A DNA stretch of 64,000 bases from Benincasa hispida (taxonomy: Eukaryota; Streptophyta; Magnoliopsida; Cucurbitales; Cucurbitaceae): NCBI RefSeq assembly GCF_009727055.1, contig NC_052357.1, positions 91,083,650 through 91,147,649 on the forward strand, written 5' to 3'. The position numbers and the translations under genes were made by a program. Every line of letters begins with the position of its first letter. The first letter of the stretch is position 1. Under the pieces are notes generated by a model. It was given only the letters and a program-made list of their open reading frames with translations, was not told where the DNA came from and did not search any database. Below, in pieces: positions 12,401 through 23,991 of this stretch.

Positions 12401-14113
12401 CTTGTATAGGAGGAAGTTACATTTCAATTCACTTATGATGGTGTTGTATTTTGTGATCAACAGGCAATCACCCCCTGTACTTTTCTACAAGTACTCCAGG
12501 CTTCTTCTTGTGAAATGTCTGTAAAATCTAAAATGCTCCTAACCTAAATTTTTTGTCTAATGATCGCTTGCAAGTTGCAACTGGCAAGTAAATATTTTCT
12601 CCACAGTGAGATTCAAAGTTTGGTGAAGCCCATTGTGTGAATTTCTTGATGATCATGCATTGCTCTAGATTGTCTTCCGTGCTCTACCAAAATTGTGAAA
12701 TTCATCCTTCTACTATCTAGTGTTTTGAGAAGCGAGCTCCCAGAAAAGCCCTACTAGGCGTCTCGATTATAATGAAGCGCCTAGCACTAGTGGTGCATGC
12801 CTTATTGCCTAAACCACTTTTAATTTTTAATTTTTTTGGTTTTGTTATCTTATTATTTTTTTAGGGAATATCATTATCTTATTATTCTACATATGTATTT
12901 ATTTTTCATATGTAAATTTTTTATTACACCTCACCATAAAAATAAATAAATAAAAAAGAAGAAGAAGAAGAAGAAGAAGAAGAAAAAAAGGCCGTTTGCC
13001 TTTCTTTTCCACTCACACTTAAAGCTCCAGAAGACTACGCTTAGGTGTGTCTTATACATTTAAAAACACCGTTAGTGCCAATTATTTTTGAGCTAGGGCA
13101 AACCTTCAGGTAGATTGTGGATGGGGTCTTGTTATTTTGGATCATTTGCCGAATGCTTAACAAATATTTACGGGAATTAGGTATTTCTCCTCAGTCTTTA
13201 TGGGTCGAGAGTCTGTTTCATAACGTCTTCTGATTATATCTACCCATAGATGCAAGTCATGTAAAGTTTATTTCTCATTCAACATCTTGAATATGCTTCA
13301 TCAAAATTCTGTAGTGGCAGGCATACTAATCAGCACTCTTTTTCCCCTTAAGATCTCTTCCTATTATTGCTTTCAATAATTTAATCTCTTGATTTGCGAT
13401 CTTCTTCATCTGTTTGAGTTACAATCCCTTGTGCAGATGGACACGAAGCGTTTCCTCTTGTTATGGTTGGTGGTGTACTTGAAGCCAAAAGGAGGTGGGA
13501 TATAGCAAAAGAAGTCATAAATTCTATATCCAAAGAATATCCTGGGGTTCTTCCTGTTTGGCCTAAGGTAAGCCCATTTTACACTCTTTTCTGTATCTTC
13601 TTGCAACTGTGGTTTTTGTTTCATATTACTTTTCCAGTTATGGTGAATTCATTTACCCATTAATAGTAGACTACTGGTACTAATAACAAATTAAGAAAAT
13701 GAGAACAATCTTCTAGATACCCTAGTTTTCTTGAACTCACAATTGAAGAGGAGCAACTGATGCCTAAATTCAAGTTAAATTATGAACTACGGCAGATGGT
13801 ATAGTTTTTCTTTTTTTCCTCGATATGAAAACAACCTTCATTCTCCAAAAATGAAAGAATACACGAACAAATAAAATACAAACCTACAAAAAAGGGAGCT
13901 CTCTCTACAAGAAGGGGACTCCAACTATGTGATGGCAGATGGTATAGTTATCCTTCATCAATTTACCTAGAATGAGAATCATAAAGCAAAAGCGATCCCT
14001 ATTTTCCTACTGTTCAAAATCCTCATTTTTCGTTGCAGGTGGAGCCCGCGCTTGGTGCAGCGTTGCTGGCCTGGAATTTTTTGAGTAAGGATTATCAACA
14101 GGAAGGAATATAG
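9401..14113 (+). CDS. NAGK: N-acetyl-D-glucosamine kinase
   Basis: Predicted exons are 9401-9608, 10117-10264, 10757-10948, 11360-11488, 12093-12262, 13437-13567 and 14039-14113. All introns are GT-AG. Together they give an unbroken 350-aa frame. The protein belongs to the BadF/BadG/BcrA/BcrD ATPase (ASKHA) fold and matches the plant GlcNAc kinase family (Arabidopsis At1g30540). It phosphorylates free GlcNAc to GlcNAc-6-phosphate, feeding UDP-GlcNAc salvage. Seen in the sequence: phosphate-1 loop DGGTT at residues 27-31; sugar-site QNDAVAALASG at about 131-141; phosphate-2 loop AGTGTIAYGF at 153-162; the family signature AGAGPILGDWGSGYG at about 172-186; and C-terminal VGGVLEAKRRWD and PALGAALLAW. 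No signal peptide is visible, so it is probably cytosolic. The start is the first in-frame ATG before the kinase fold. Length is normal and all motifs are intact. Intron 5 holds a GAA microsatellite. A TRIM lies 118 bp past the stop codon. Confidence 0.95.
12957..12984. repeat. (GAA)n microsatellite in NAGK intron 5
   Basis: About nine uninterrupted GAA units lie in the 1.17-kb intron between exons 5 and 6, followed by an A-run. Likely length-polymorphic. Confidence 0.95.
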
Positions 14114-14231
14114 AAGGTGTTCATTAGCTTGATGAGAAAAAACTGATGAACATGAACTGTACAGTTTCATTGTCAGACCAAACTTAATTAGCAATGTTGG
14201 AAAGATAAGGTAGAAACTTGAAGCAGTCTTG

Positions 14232-14645
14232 TGTTAGGAACCTAGGTAGTATGGGATGCCTTTGTCCCACATTGGTTAGAATGGGGATGACCGATGTGGT
14301 ACTTAAGTGACTTGGCTCTCTCACCCCAATAGCTAACTTTTGGGATGTGGTTCTCCAAGGTGCTTAAGTACCTAATAATGGTATTAGAGTCGGTTGTCGA
14401 TATTCCGGAGTGGAACCGGCGGAGGGTTTTGACCGGGTATGGTTGAGTGAAGTACCGTCGGAGTAACCGTTGAGACGTCAGCTTTTCGAGGATGGGGTAT
14501 TGTTAGGAACCAAGGTAGTATGGGATGCCTTTGTCCCACATTGGTTAGAATGAGATGACCAATGTGGTACTTAAGAGGCTTGACTCTCCCACCCTAATAG
14601 TTAGCTTTTGGGATGTGGTTCTCCAAGGTGCTTAAGTACCTAACA
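14232..14645 (+). mobile_element. TRIM (miniature LTR retrotransposon), complete
   Basis: Two near-identical terminal repeats (14232-14377, 146 bp; 14501-14645, 145 bp) begin TGTTAGGAACC. The right one ends CCTAACA and the left one CCTAATA. Right after the left repeat, TGGTATTAGAGTC (14379-14391) is a one-base variant of the usual tRNA-Met primer-binding site. A purine tract GAGGATGGGG (about 14488-14497) precedes the right repeat. The internal part is only 123 bp and has no coding. The target duplication is weak (TCTTG versus TCAAG). It lies just 3' of NAGK and may be inside its 3' UTR. No 5S-like box was seen, so it is not obviously Cassandra. Confidence 0.92.
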
Positions 14646-15874
14646 TCAAGTCGCAAGGTCTTTGTTGATTTTCATCATTGTTTTATCTCCTTCATGTTAA
14701 GGTAATATATTTTTTTGTTTAGAGTATGAAGCATGCATTGTGCTTTTATTGCCATGTAGTACTATTTATGTTATGGTCAGCTTTGTGGATTGCAGCAATC
14801 TAATTACATGTCTGTTGTAAACTTTATATGGAGGGAAAATCCAATTGAATGCAAGCCTTTTTGGATTTCATAAGTCAAAAACATTGTGATAAAAGTTGAA
14901 ATGTTTATTTATAAACTGTACATTGTGAATTCACCCAATACGTGGAAATCCAATATTAATGGGAGAGAATAACGTTGCAGAATTTTGAATACACGACTTC
15001 CTGAACAAGTTCTTCCGATATCATGTTTTGATTGATCCAAAAGTTTAAGGTAGTAAATTTAATGTTATATCAACATTTCAATAAAATATATTTTTTTTAA
15101 CATATGAAGGATGGAAGGATTGAACCTTTGAACTCGAAGTTGATAGTTCATATTTGATGTTAGTTAAATTATGCTCATTTTGACTCATGAAACGTACCCT
15201 ATTTATGCATACCGGTGGGTTCTTTTCATAAATAAGAAAAATAATTGTTTAATATCGTTGGGCTTCACATCATTCTTAAAAAATGCTAATGTGACAATCA
15301 ACTAAGTATTAAAAGGAATTTTTTTTGGTAGAACAATATTATTTTTTTTCCTTTTGCAAAGAAATAATAATAATAATATTGGATTTCTCCTTTGGTCTAA
15401 CATTATATATTTCAAAAGTTACTTACAAAATAAGTTAATTAAGAAATGGTTAAAATATCATTTGGAATTTCATTTTAGTCTTTATATCTTAATTGTCAAA
15501 TTTTACTCTAAACAATTTTCATACAGGAAAAAATGGCATGTGTATATTTTCACAATTTATAAAGAAAATGTTAATAGAGGGACTTTTCTTAGAAAAAAAA
15601 CTACAACAAACTACTTGTAAAACTAATTTTAAGATTTATTGAAAGTAAATTAAATTAGAATATAATAAAATCAAAGGTACAAGAATTGAAATAGTATTTT
15701 AATCTTATAAAATTTATTCCACATCTAACTAGAATCATCTTCCAATATCGACCAACTAGCTAATTCAAGCATCACTAGTCCGTCTAATCGAACATTATGA
15801 AGTGGATAGGCACATCTATTGTTATTCAAAAATATTTTGAAAGATGATTTCATAAAATCTTGAGAATAATATAT
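14646..15874. other. AT-rich intergenic DNA
   Basis: No gene or clear element. Open frames such as 15354-15620 plus are AT-rich and have no recognisable product. Confidence 0.55.
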
Positions 15875-16207
15875 TTTTGGTCTTTAGGTTTCTGTCTAGT
15901 TTCTATTTTGTTCATAAGTTTTAAAATGTTACCGTTTTAGTTTTTTTTTATTTCAATTTAGTCCCTAGACTTCAAAATGTTACAATTTCACCATTGAAAT
16001 TTGAGTTTTGTTTCAATTTGGTCTTTAACTTTCAAAATCCACAAATTTAACATCAATTTTTACTAAATACACACATTTCTATTTTAATGGTAATGTTTAT
16101 GAGTTAATTTAAACGAATTATAATTAATTATGTTTTACTATATTTCATTACTAATAAAATTAAATTTAAAATTCTACTTTAAAATTATTTTAAATTAATT
16201 AATATAT
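15875..16207. mobile_element. Left arm of an inverted-repeat element split by a gypsy insertion
   Basis: The outer part (TTTGGTCTTTAGGTTTCTGT..., AAAATGTTACCGTTTTAG) is the inverted counterpart of 23482-23722 beyond the gypsy element. TCTAGTTT and TTTTAAAATGTTA blocks match in opposite orientation. The period-like 'TTTGGTC/TTAGTCC...AAAATGTTACAATTT' blocks are typical of plant non-autonomous foldback elements. No coding. Confidence 0.6.
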
Positions 16208-16511
16208 TGATAGACCTTAGCCTTAATCAATTCTATTTATCAACAGTAGAGGGAGAATTCGAGAGCCCCTTATATCTCCCTAAATCTCACAAGAGATATT
16301 AACAACCAAAATGATTCGGATGCCCCTTCCCACGGCCTCAACGGCCTTACATACACTCTCCCTTCCCCATGGGCCCTCCATAACTAACAATATTCCTATG
16401 GCCCACTTCCTATTTCATTGCTTAATTATTTCTATCCTTCTCATTATTTATCCTTTCTTTGGTACACTTCTATCGCTGATACACTTTTGTCACTTCATTT
16501 GAGGTCTATCA
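16208..16511 (-). repeat. 3' LTR of the gypsy element
   Basis: 304 bp, TGATAGACC...GGTCTATCA. It aligns along its whole length with 23175-23481 and has many point differences, so the insertion is old. Confidence 0.93.
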
Positions 16512-17570
16512 TTACCTGCCCCCCAAAGAGCTACCTTGTCCTCAAGGTGGAAGTTAGGAAATTGTTCATTAATGATATCCAACAGCTCCCACGTTGCATC
16601 AATATGTTGAACCATTCTCCCAACGAATGAAAACCTCTAACTGTTGTACACTGGTTGGGGACATACGCAACCCCAATACTTCAGTCGATTGTATAACATA
16701 GCACAAATCAGTAGCCATAGAAGGTGGGATTGGCACCATTGGCAGATTACAACCCATGGCTTTGTACAACACTGAAACGTGAAAGACTGGGTGAATACCC
16801 AACTGTAGTGGTAAGGAAATTCGATAAGCCATTTTTTCAATTCGGTCGGTAACCTAAAACAACCCTACAAACCTGGGTACTAACTTGGAGTGACTGTGTT
16901 TGCCAACGATGACTGTCTGTAAGGCTTTAACTTAAGGTATACCCAATCATCTATATTGAATTCAACATCTCGTTAGTTCTCATTTCTCGCCTTGACCATA
17001 TGTTGTTAGGGCCTTAAGCAATGAGGCCTTTAGTTTTAACAACATGGTACCACGATCTCTCAATTGCATATCAACCTCACTTACCATGCTAGTGCCATTC
17101 ACATAACCCAACATTAGGGATGAGGATATCCATAAAATACTTCAAATGGGGTGACTTGGGCAGATGCATGGAAATAAGTGTTATAGCTAAATTCAGGCCA
17201 TGGAAGATGGAACCCATTTTGCCCACTGTTTAGGAGTGCCCATTGTGAAACAGTGAAGATACGTTTTTATACCCTCCGTCTGCCCATCCGTCTGTGGGTG
17301 GTAGGCTATACAACGACACAATTGAATCCCTAACATATGGAATAGCTTTTCCCAAAACAAGCTGGTAAGATTTTGTCGCGGTCAAATACAATACTACGAG
17401 GATACCCATGTAAGTGAATGATTTCCTTTACAAATATCCCAATCATAGAATGAGCAGAAAAAGGATGCTTAAGAGCGATAAAATGGGCATATTTGGACAG
17501 ATGATCAACAACAACTATAATGGTATCATACCCTTCAGGCTTGGGTAACCCTTCAATAAAATCCATAGAA
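16512..17570 (-). pseudogene. gypsy integrase C-terminal half and chromodomain-like end
   Basis: The minus strand at 17330-17575 encodes the integrase core start (DISMDFIEGLPKPEGYD, VVVDHLSKYAHF). Further pieces at about 16850-17330 are broken by stops. 16599-16840 encodes the C-terminal region (AYRISLPLQLGIHPVFHVS, then a chromodomain-like 'VFIRWEN'). The break at 17571 is the solo LTR insertion. The other half of integrase lies beyond 19680. Confidence 0.85.
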
Positions 17571-17575
17571 ATATC

Positions 17576-19679
17576 TGTTGGGGTTGATGCCCTAAAATCT
17601 CGTGTCCTGTAGTTTGTAAACATTTTGTACGAACGCTTGTGTTGTATAATATATGATATTTACTTCACATCTTGTATTTTTGCTTGGTTACTTGTTTTAT
17701 TTGCTTTATCACAAACCAATAAAATCCCTGGTTATCTGAATGTGACTCAAACATGTATGTGGTGACATACAAGTGGATCTATGTCTTGAGTGATAACCAA
17801 AAATGGTCTATAGTATATGAATATAGGAGGGAAACCTTATCCTGGTAACACTACGGATGCGGCCCGCTTTGTGGAATGGTCACAAGTGTTGTGACTTGTC
17901 ACAGATGGTCTGATCCTTATCATTCTTGTTGGGACATGCGAGCGGGGACGTCCTATACAAAGAGTTTGTATAAGACCTGACCACGAAGTGTTAATGTCTT
18001 GTTATATAACATCGTTCATGACAGAGGACTTCACTTCACTAGGATGACCATAGGTAACATGACCTCAATCCTGAGTGAGTTGGGAACTCCTACCATTGAG
18101 GGCGGTTATTTGATTTGTATGGGTGCGAGTGGCCAGGTCGCCGATTCAAACCTACCATTTTGGGGATTTCGTCTGATTTGGAGCTGGGAACTCAGCTACA
18201 CAAGATGGAATTCACTCCTTCACCGAGGTTAAGGATAACTAGATAGATAACTTCCTTAAGGGTTGATTCCAGGGCTTGAACGATGTGGCCCACACATCTT
18301 CTCTTGGCCCGAGAGGTGTTCACACATAGTTGAACTATGTTGTATTGTTCATTAAAGGAATCAATGGTACTTAAGGAGTGAGATGTAACTACAGGGGCAT
18401 AACGGTAATTTGGTCCAACTGTACTTACGAGCATCTGCGAAGGGTCATCGTACTCCTATGATTGGTTATATCCGATGGACATAGAAAATATCTGTGGTAA
18501 GAAGAGTTCAGCTGTTGGTCTTTAGTGAAATGCTTGACAGTTGACGGATGGTGGTTCTCATGGCTAAGAGTTTTAGTCAGCTATTCACGGACCATTTGGA
18601 GCATTCAAGCCACAGTCCATTACGTCCCTTGGGTAGCTTGGATAAAGTCGAAAACTAGTGTTTGGGTTAATTTGAAATGTTCAAATTGACAAGAGGAAGT
18701 TCGATTATATATGATATATTTGACTGGTTAATTATAGATGATATAATTGCTAAATGTATGAGATACATTATTTTGGAGGAAATTAGAATATAAATATGAT
18801 TTATATCATGTAGAGGAGAAAATACTATAGTAGATATGTGATATCAAATTATAGGTTAAAAATATAATATGATTATATTTTATATTAATTAGTTGATTAA
18901 TTATATGATAATTAATTCAAATTTCACGTTCGGACGTGGGTTAGTGGGGCAACGTCGGTTATTGTAACCGATGAATTAAAATGAAAATAGTTTTCATTTT
19001 GGTCAATCGCCCAAAGAATTCGAGAGAGTGCGTTGTTGAAAACAGAAAATGATTACTTAAAGAAAATCAAGAGCCTATACGATAGCACTCTCCGCCTAAA
19101 CGATCGCACACTGTTTCCTATACGATCGGATAGCTTCTCTAAACGATCGTATAGTGTGTCGATTTTACTAAACGATCGTATACCTTTTTCTAAACAATCG
19201 TTCAGTAAATCCTACACGATCGTGTAGCTCCTCCTAAACGATAAGCATTTTCTGCTATACGATAGCGTCTTTTCCTTCCATTTGCTTATCGCCTACACGA
19301 TTTGTGTTTTCTCCTTCCTCTACCAAATTCACCAAATACCACGCTTTGGGTTCTCACTCTGAGAATACCCGGGGCTTTTTAGTGGTGGTGTCGTCCCCAC
19401 GACGTTCGTGTGCGTGGTTGTTCGTGCTGCTGTTGTTGATGCTGCTGCTGGGCATTAGTAGATCGCTTGGAGGGTTCCGCTGCGTTGAGTTCCAAAGTGT
19501 GAAGATTGTCTTCAACTGGTATGGCACTCAATCCCTTGTTATTTTGTTGTTCATAGCATGCCGATAATTAGTGTTGTTTGCATAACTGTATGTATTGAAT
19601 GTATAATATGTATTTCGGTCAAAGTGAGATCGGAGCGATCCGAATACGCTCATGGAACTCTTCGATAAGAGATCCTTCA
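17576..19679 (+). mobile_element. Solo LTR, family A2, inserted in gypsy integrase
   Basis: Starts TGTTGGGGTTGATGCCC and ends GATCCTTCA, 2104 bp. It aligns with 45109-47223 over its whole length. Flanks are ATATC (17571-17575) and ATATT (19680-19684), a 5-bp target duplication with one change. No primer-binding site or coding follows, so it is a solo LTR left by LTR-LTR recombination. It holds a strong ACGATCG palindrome cluster at about 19075-19295. Confidence 0.92.
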
Positions 19680-20243
19680 ATATTTGCCCACACTTGATCC
19701 GGAATGGGTAAGACTTGTAGAAGGCAATGAACTTTGCCTGTAAGACTTGTACGGGAGACAATGTCAAATATTTTTCCTGTTGGCACATTTCGCATTATGC
19801 CATGAACTTTTGTACGTTCTGCTTCATCTCTCTCCAATAGACTTCCTTGGCCAATTGCTGATAGGTCTTAAGGGCCCTTGATGTCCCCCAATAGGGTTGT
19901 TATGGAATTCGCGTAACAATAGGGGAATTGTGGGAGATGTGGTCAGTAAGGCAATACGACCTTGGTAGCAGAGTCGTTCCCCCCAAAGACTATACCCCAA
20001 AGGAGCTTGTTGGCCATTCAACAGTGTTTGGCGGATAGCATGTAATTCACTGTCATTACATACGTGATTAACGAAGATAGAGGTATTTAACCCATTCACT
20101 ATACTTAGTAGTCCAAGCTCGCATACCGTAGCCAAACGCAAGAGCACATCTGCAGTCGAATTCTCAATTCCCATATTATATTCAATACTGAAATCGTGTC
20201 CCAATAACTTAGCGATCCAACATTGATATTCCCTTACAATCAC
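19680..20243 (-). pseudogene. gypsy RNase H end and integrase zinc-binding N-terminus
   Basis: Minus strand. 'LLGHDFSIEYNMGIENSTAD' marks the RNase H-integrase linker. HNNPIGGHQG is the HHCC zinc-binding start, followed after frameshifts by CQQEKYLTLSP and PIPDQVWANI. The reading breaks off at 19680, where the solo LTR begins. Confidence 0.85.
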
Positions 20244-21480
20244 CTATTGTTCCAATAAGAATTTAAGACTTTTCTGATCCATGTGAACAATGAAGTTTCG
20301 TCCCAACAAGTATAGACGCCATTTTTGAATTGCAAACATGATAGCCATTAGTTCGCATTCGTAAACGATCTTAAAATGGTGAATAGGGGTAAAGCTTGGC
20401 TAAAATAGGCTAAATGTCTCTTATTTTGCATTAAAACAACACCAACACCCACTATTGAAGCATCTGTTTCCACGACAAACGATTCGTTAAAGTTAGGCAC
20501 CCCAAAGCTGGTACGAACATCATAGCTGACTTAATTGTTGGAAGGCCATCTTAGTTTCGTCATTCCATATGAAGTTCCCCTTTTTTAATAACTCAGTCAG
20601 AGGCAGCGCAATTGAACCACAGTTGGCAAAAAAATTTCGATAATAACCTGTTAAACCGAGAAACCCCCGTAGTTCTTAAACATTTCAGGGTGTGGGCCAC
20701 GCCTTAATCGCTTCTAGTTTGGCCGGATCAATTGAAACTCCATTTGCTGAAATAATATGGCCCAGGTACTCAATACTAGTTGCTCCAAAATGGCATTTCT
20801 TAAATTTGCCACCAATTAATTATGAACTAGAATGTCCAGAATAGTTGAAAGGTGACCAACATGTTCTTCCATTTAAACAAGGATGTCGTCGAAGAAAACA
20901 AGACAAATTGACGGAGGTGCAGTTTCAATATGTCATTCATGATTGTCTGGAAAGTTGAGGAGCGTTTCACAATCCAAATGACATCACCAAAAATTTATAA
21001 TGGCCTTCATGCATCTGAAATGCTGTTTTATGGACATTCTCTGGTTGTACTCGAATTTGATGGTAGCCTGACTTCAAATCAATTTTTGAAAATACAACGG
21101 TGCCAAACAATTCATCAAGAAATTCATTAACTATGGGTATAAGGTAATTATTTGGAATAGTAACGTTATTCAAGGCCAAAATGCCAACTCCCATCTTTCT
21201 TTTTGACCAACAGAACCAGGCTCGAGAAGGCACTCCTACTTGGTTGAATTATCCCAGCCATCAACATTTCTTTCACCAATCTTTCAATATCGTCCTTTTG
21301 GAATGGGGATATCTATACAGCCTCACATTAATTGGTCTAGCTCATGGCTTTAATTCAATGGAATGGCCATGAACCTGAGCTGGTGGCAGCTCTGTTGGTG
21401 TTAAGAAATCCGATACAAAGTCTCTGAGTATCTGTCGAATCTCTTCTGGAACATTAGAAAGCTCATCTTAAATATTATCG
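20244..21480 (-). pseudogene. gypsy reverse transcriptase and RNase H remains
   Basis: 20967-21233 minus encodes the RT fingers/palm start, with 'VFSKIDLKSGYHQIRVQPE' and TAFQMHEGHYKFLVMSFGL. The YxDD region (about 20880-20930) and RNase H (about 20270-20700) are recognisable only in pieces across frames. Confidence 0.8.
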
Positions 21481-21599
21481 TTATTCTCAGCCACTGTACG
21501 CTATGTTGCATCCACCGCATTTAGTTCAATGAACACCTTTTGATCCCCTTCCCTCATTGTTTTCACCATTGACTTAAGAGATATTTAGGACTTCACCAA

Positions 21600-21935
21600 A
21601 CTACATTCATCGTGCAACCAAATCAACCATTCCCAATCGTAAACTCCATTGTGGATAAGCGGTAATCAAAAGAAATCTGCCCCAAGGTCTCGAACCATAA
21701 CACTCCCAAAATTACATCAGCATTGCTCAAGGGTAAAGGGAGAAGTATTATAGAGAAATCTGAAATAGTAAGAAACACACATTTACAAACACCAGTTGCT
21801 TGGACTGACCTTCCTAAACCTAGAACCACATCATAACCTTCTGATGGAGAAATCAACAATTGCAACTCTGATACCAATTTTGTCATGATGAAGTTATGCA
21901 TGGAACCCCTACAATCAAAACAACCACCTCACAGC
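21600..21935 (-). pseudogene. gypsy aspartic protease with damaged active site
   Basis: 21623-21901 minus shows the retropepsin body (SEGYDVVLGLG, 'LPLPLSNADVILGVLWFETLG'). Upstream, where the family has a DSGA active-site motif before HNFI, the sequence reads only as a changed remnant (GSMHNFI). The catalytic Asp/Ser/Gly triplet is lost. Confidence 0.75.
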
Positions 21936-21989
21936 CACCAATAATCCCACGAACCTTGATTGTTTTTGGGGAACTAAGCCCAACCATCG

Positions 21990-23147
21990 AATTAAGCGAG
22001 AGGTTCGCAATTTCTTTTCATCATCTTTGTGCTCATCCAATCGACGATATCCAGCTCGTCCCTTTCGTATGCCAAATCTTCCTTTTCTTGCACGAACATA
22101 AACTGTAATTCATGTTTCTTGCAACGGTATCCAAAGTTAAACTTCTCATTACATCGAAAGTGTAGCCCCTTGTCTTTTTTCTCCTTCATTTCCACGTCCA
22201 TCAGACGTCGATACATGTTGTTGCTGCTACCTTTCACCCTCACTTCTTTCCGAGGAGTAATTGTTGTCGAGGAGCTTGTTGCACTTCGACTAGTACTTGA
22301 TTCGTCCTTAGTGCTCAGGTTATTCGCTGATCTAGATCCTTTGCTGAAGCAGCTGGTCCTCTTCAATGAGTTGGGCCATTTGCGTTTTGGCCTTAAGGCC
22401 CTCGGGCTTTAACTTGAGCATCTCACTTTGGATCTCCTTTTTTAGTCCACAAACGAACTTATTTTCGAAGGCTTTGTCACCCAATTCTTTTAGGCCAGCT
22501 GAGTAGCATTCAAATTTCCTCCAATAATCCCTCACCGTCGTCTCCTGCTGAAACCTCATCACCCTCGCGTAACGATCCACTTCACTCACCGGTCGAAAAC
22601 GTGTTAGGAACAACTCCCGAAAGCGCGCCCAACTTCCCACTAGAGACCAATCGTCCTCCCATTGATACCAGTTCAAGGCTTCACCCTCTAGGTACAACAC
22701 GACAACATCTAGCTTGTCCTTCTCCAATAATCGATTCACCACAAAATAACGTTCCACGTGGTGCAACCATCCATCTGGATTTTCTTCGTCTTCATCTTTG
22801 AAGATCGGTACCTTTAATTTTCTCAGTCTCATGTCGAACAACGACGCTTCCTTATTCCAAGGTGTGTGTATTCCTTCCATTGTATCTTTAGTCTGTTCTT
22901 GGTTCCCGGGTCGCGCGAATGCTTCCTCTATAACTTGCTTCCATTTATCCATCACCGTCCTTTCTGATGATGGCGAACATTTGTCATTATTACTCATCGT
23001 CTCTAATTGAGATAAGACCAGTGACATCTGTGCAGTCATGTTATCCATCTTTTCCTTGACCTCACTAAATTGCAAAATCATCTTCTCTTCGATTTCTGCC
23101 TGCTTTTCTTCTACAACAATTATTCTGTTTTTCATTTTTCCTACCAT
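21990..23147 (-). pseudogene. gypsy gag
   Basis: Best start is ATG at 23145-23147. An upstream in-frame TTG is not needed. An N-terminal coiled-coil-like Glu/Lys/Gln-rich stretch is followed by the Retrotrans_gag core (LYLEGEALNWYQW, WARFRELFLTRFRP, 'YSAGLKELGDKAFENKFVCGL'). The first frame stops at about 22332. The continuation lies in the neighbouring frame (21992-22366) and includes a degenerate zinc-knuckle region with GLHFRCNEKFNFGYRCKKHE. One frameshift near 22335-22365 separates them. Confidence 0.88.
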
Positions 23148-23159
23148 GCCCAAATTACT

Positions 23160-23171
23160 GCTCTGATACCA
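23160..23171 (-). other. Primer-binding site of the gypsy element (tRNA-Met type)
   Basis: The minus strand reads TGGTATCAGAGC, three bases inside the 5' LTR edge at 23175. This is the common plant initiator-Met tRNA primer-binding site. Confidence 0.93.
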
Positions 23172-23174
23172 AAA

Positions 23175-23481
23175 TGATAGGCCTTAGCCTTAATCAATTT
23201 TATTTATCAATAGTAAAGAGAATTCAAGAGCTCCCTTATCTCTCCCTAAATCTCATAAGAGATATTAACAACCAACATGATTCAGATACCCTCCCATGGT
23301 CTTAACAACCTTACATACACTCACTCCCTTCCCCATGGGCCCTCCATAACTAATAATATTCCTAGGGCCCACTTCATATTTCATTGTTTAATTATTCCTA
23401 TCATTCTCATTATTTATCCTCTCTTTGGTACGCTTCCGTCACTCATACACTTTTGTCACTTGAGGCATTTGAAGTCTATCA
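23175..23481 (-). repeat. 5' LTR of the gypsy element
   Basis: 307 bp, TGATAGGCC...AGTCTATCA. Partner of 16208-16511. Confidence 0.93.
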
Positions 23482-23722
23482 TATACATTAACACCAAAGA
23501 CTAAAAGTAAGTATATAAAAAAAATCCAGGGTAAAAGTACAAATCTTGAAACTTGGGGTCAAATTGAAACAAAACTAAATCTCAAGAGTAAAATTGTAAC
23601 ATTTTGTCAAGGACTAAATTGAAACCAAACTCAAAATTTAAGAACTAAAAAATATAACATTTTAAAACCTCGAAACCAAATAAAAACTAGACAAAAAATC
23701 TAATGAGAAAACACTACTTTTC
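23482..23722. mobile_element. Right arm of the split inverted-repeat element
   Basis: Inverted match to 15875-16050 on the other side of the gypsy element (AACATTTTAAAACCTCG, AAAACTAGACAAAAA). It ends close to the 3' end of the PPR gene. Confidence 0.6.
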
Positions 23723-23991
23723 CCTAAAATCTTTAATATGATAGATAGGCAATAACAATAGTTCTAATAAAATGAAATTTAGACTAACCAGACAAGAACA
23801 GAGAGTAAAATATGTGAGAAAAACGAATGGATATATTACAACAAAACTGGCCATCAAAGTTCCACTGTCGTGTGTACCAACATAGAGGCTAAGTGATTTT
23901 TGCAGCTTCAATTTCTCCAGCCAAGTGATTTTGTATTACAATATACCAACATAGAGAGTAAATAAACAGAAAACTGCACTAATATATAACA

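Larger units (their letters stand above)
16208..23481 (-). mobile_element. Ty3/gypsy chromovirus-type retrotransposon, minus strand
   Basis: LTRs lie at 16208-16511 and 23175-23481. Both start TGATAG and end TCTATCA. A tRNA-Met primer-binding site is at 23160-23171 (minus). Order on the minus strand is gag, protease, RT, RNase H, integrase, then a chromodomain-like end, which is chromovirus order. Flanking 5-mers are TATAT and TATAC, a one-base-decayed target duplication. A solo LTR (17576-19679) interrupts integrase. Without it the element is about 5.2 kb. All coding parts carry stops or frameshifts. Confidence 0.93.

Noticed and set aside
14232..14645. TRIM considered as Cassandra (5S-rRNA-bearing) element
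   Set aside because: No 5S internal promoter boxes were seen in the terminal repeats.
19075..19295. Regularly spaced palindromes considered as a CRISPR array
   Set aside because: Repeats are only about 16 bp, vary in sequence and spacing, lie inside a eukaryotic LTR and have no cas genes.
22029..22412. 127-aa plus-strand frame
   Set aside because: Antisense to gypsy gag, which has clear gag motifs on the minus strand.
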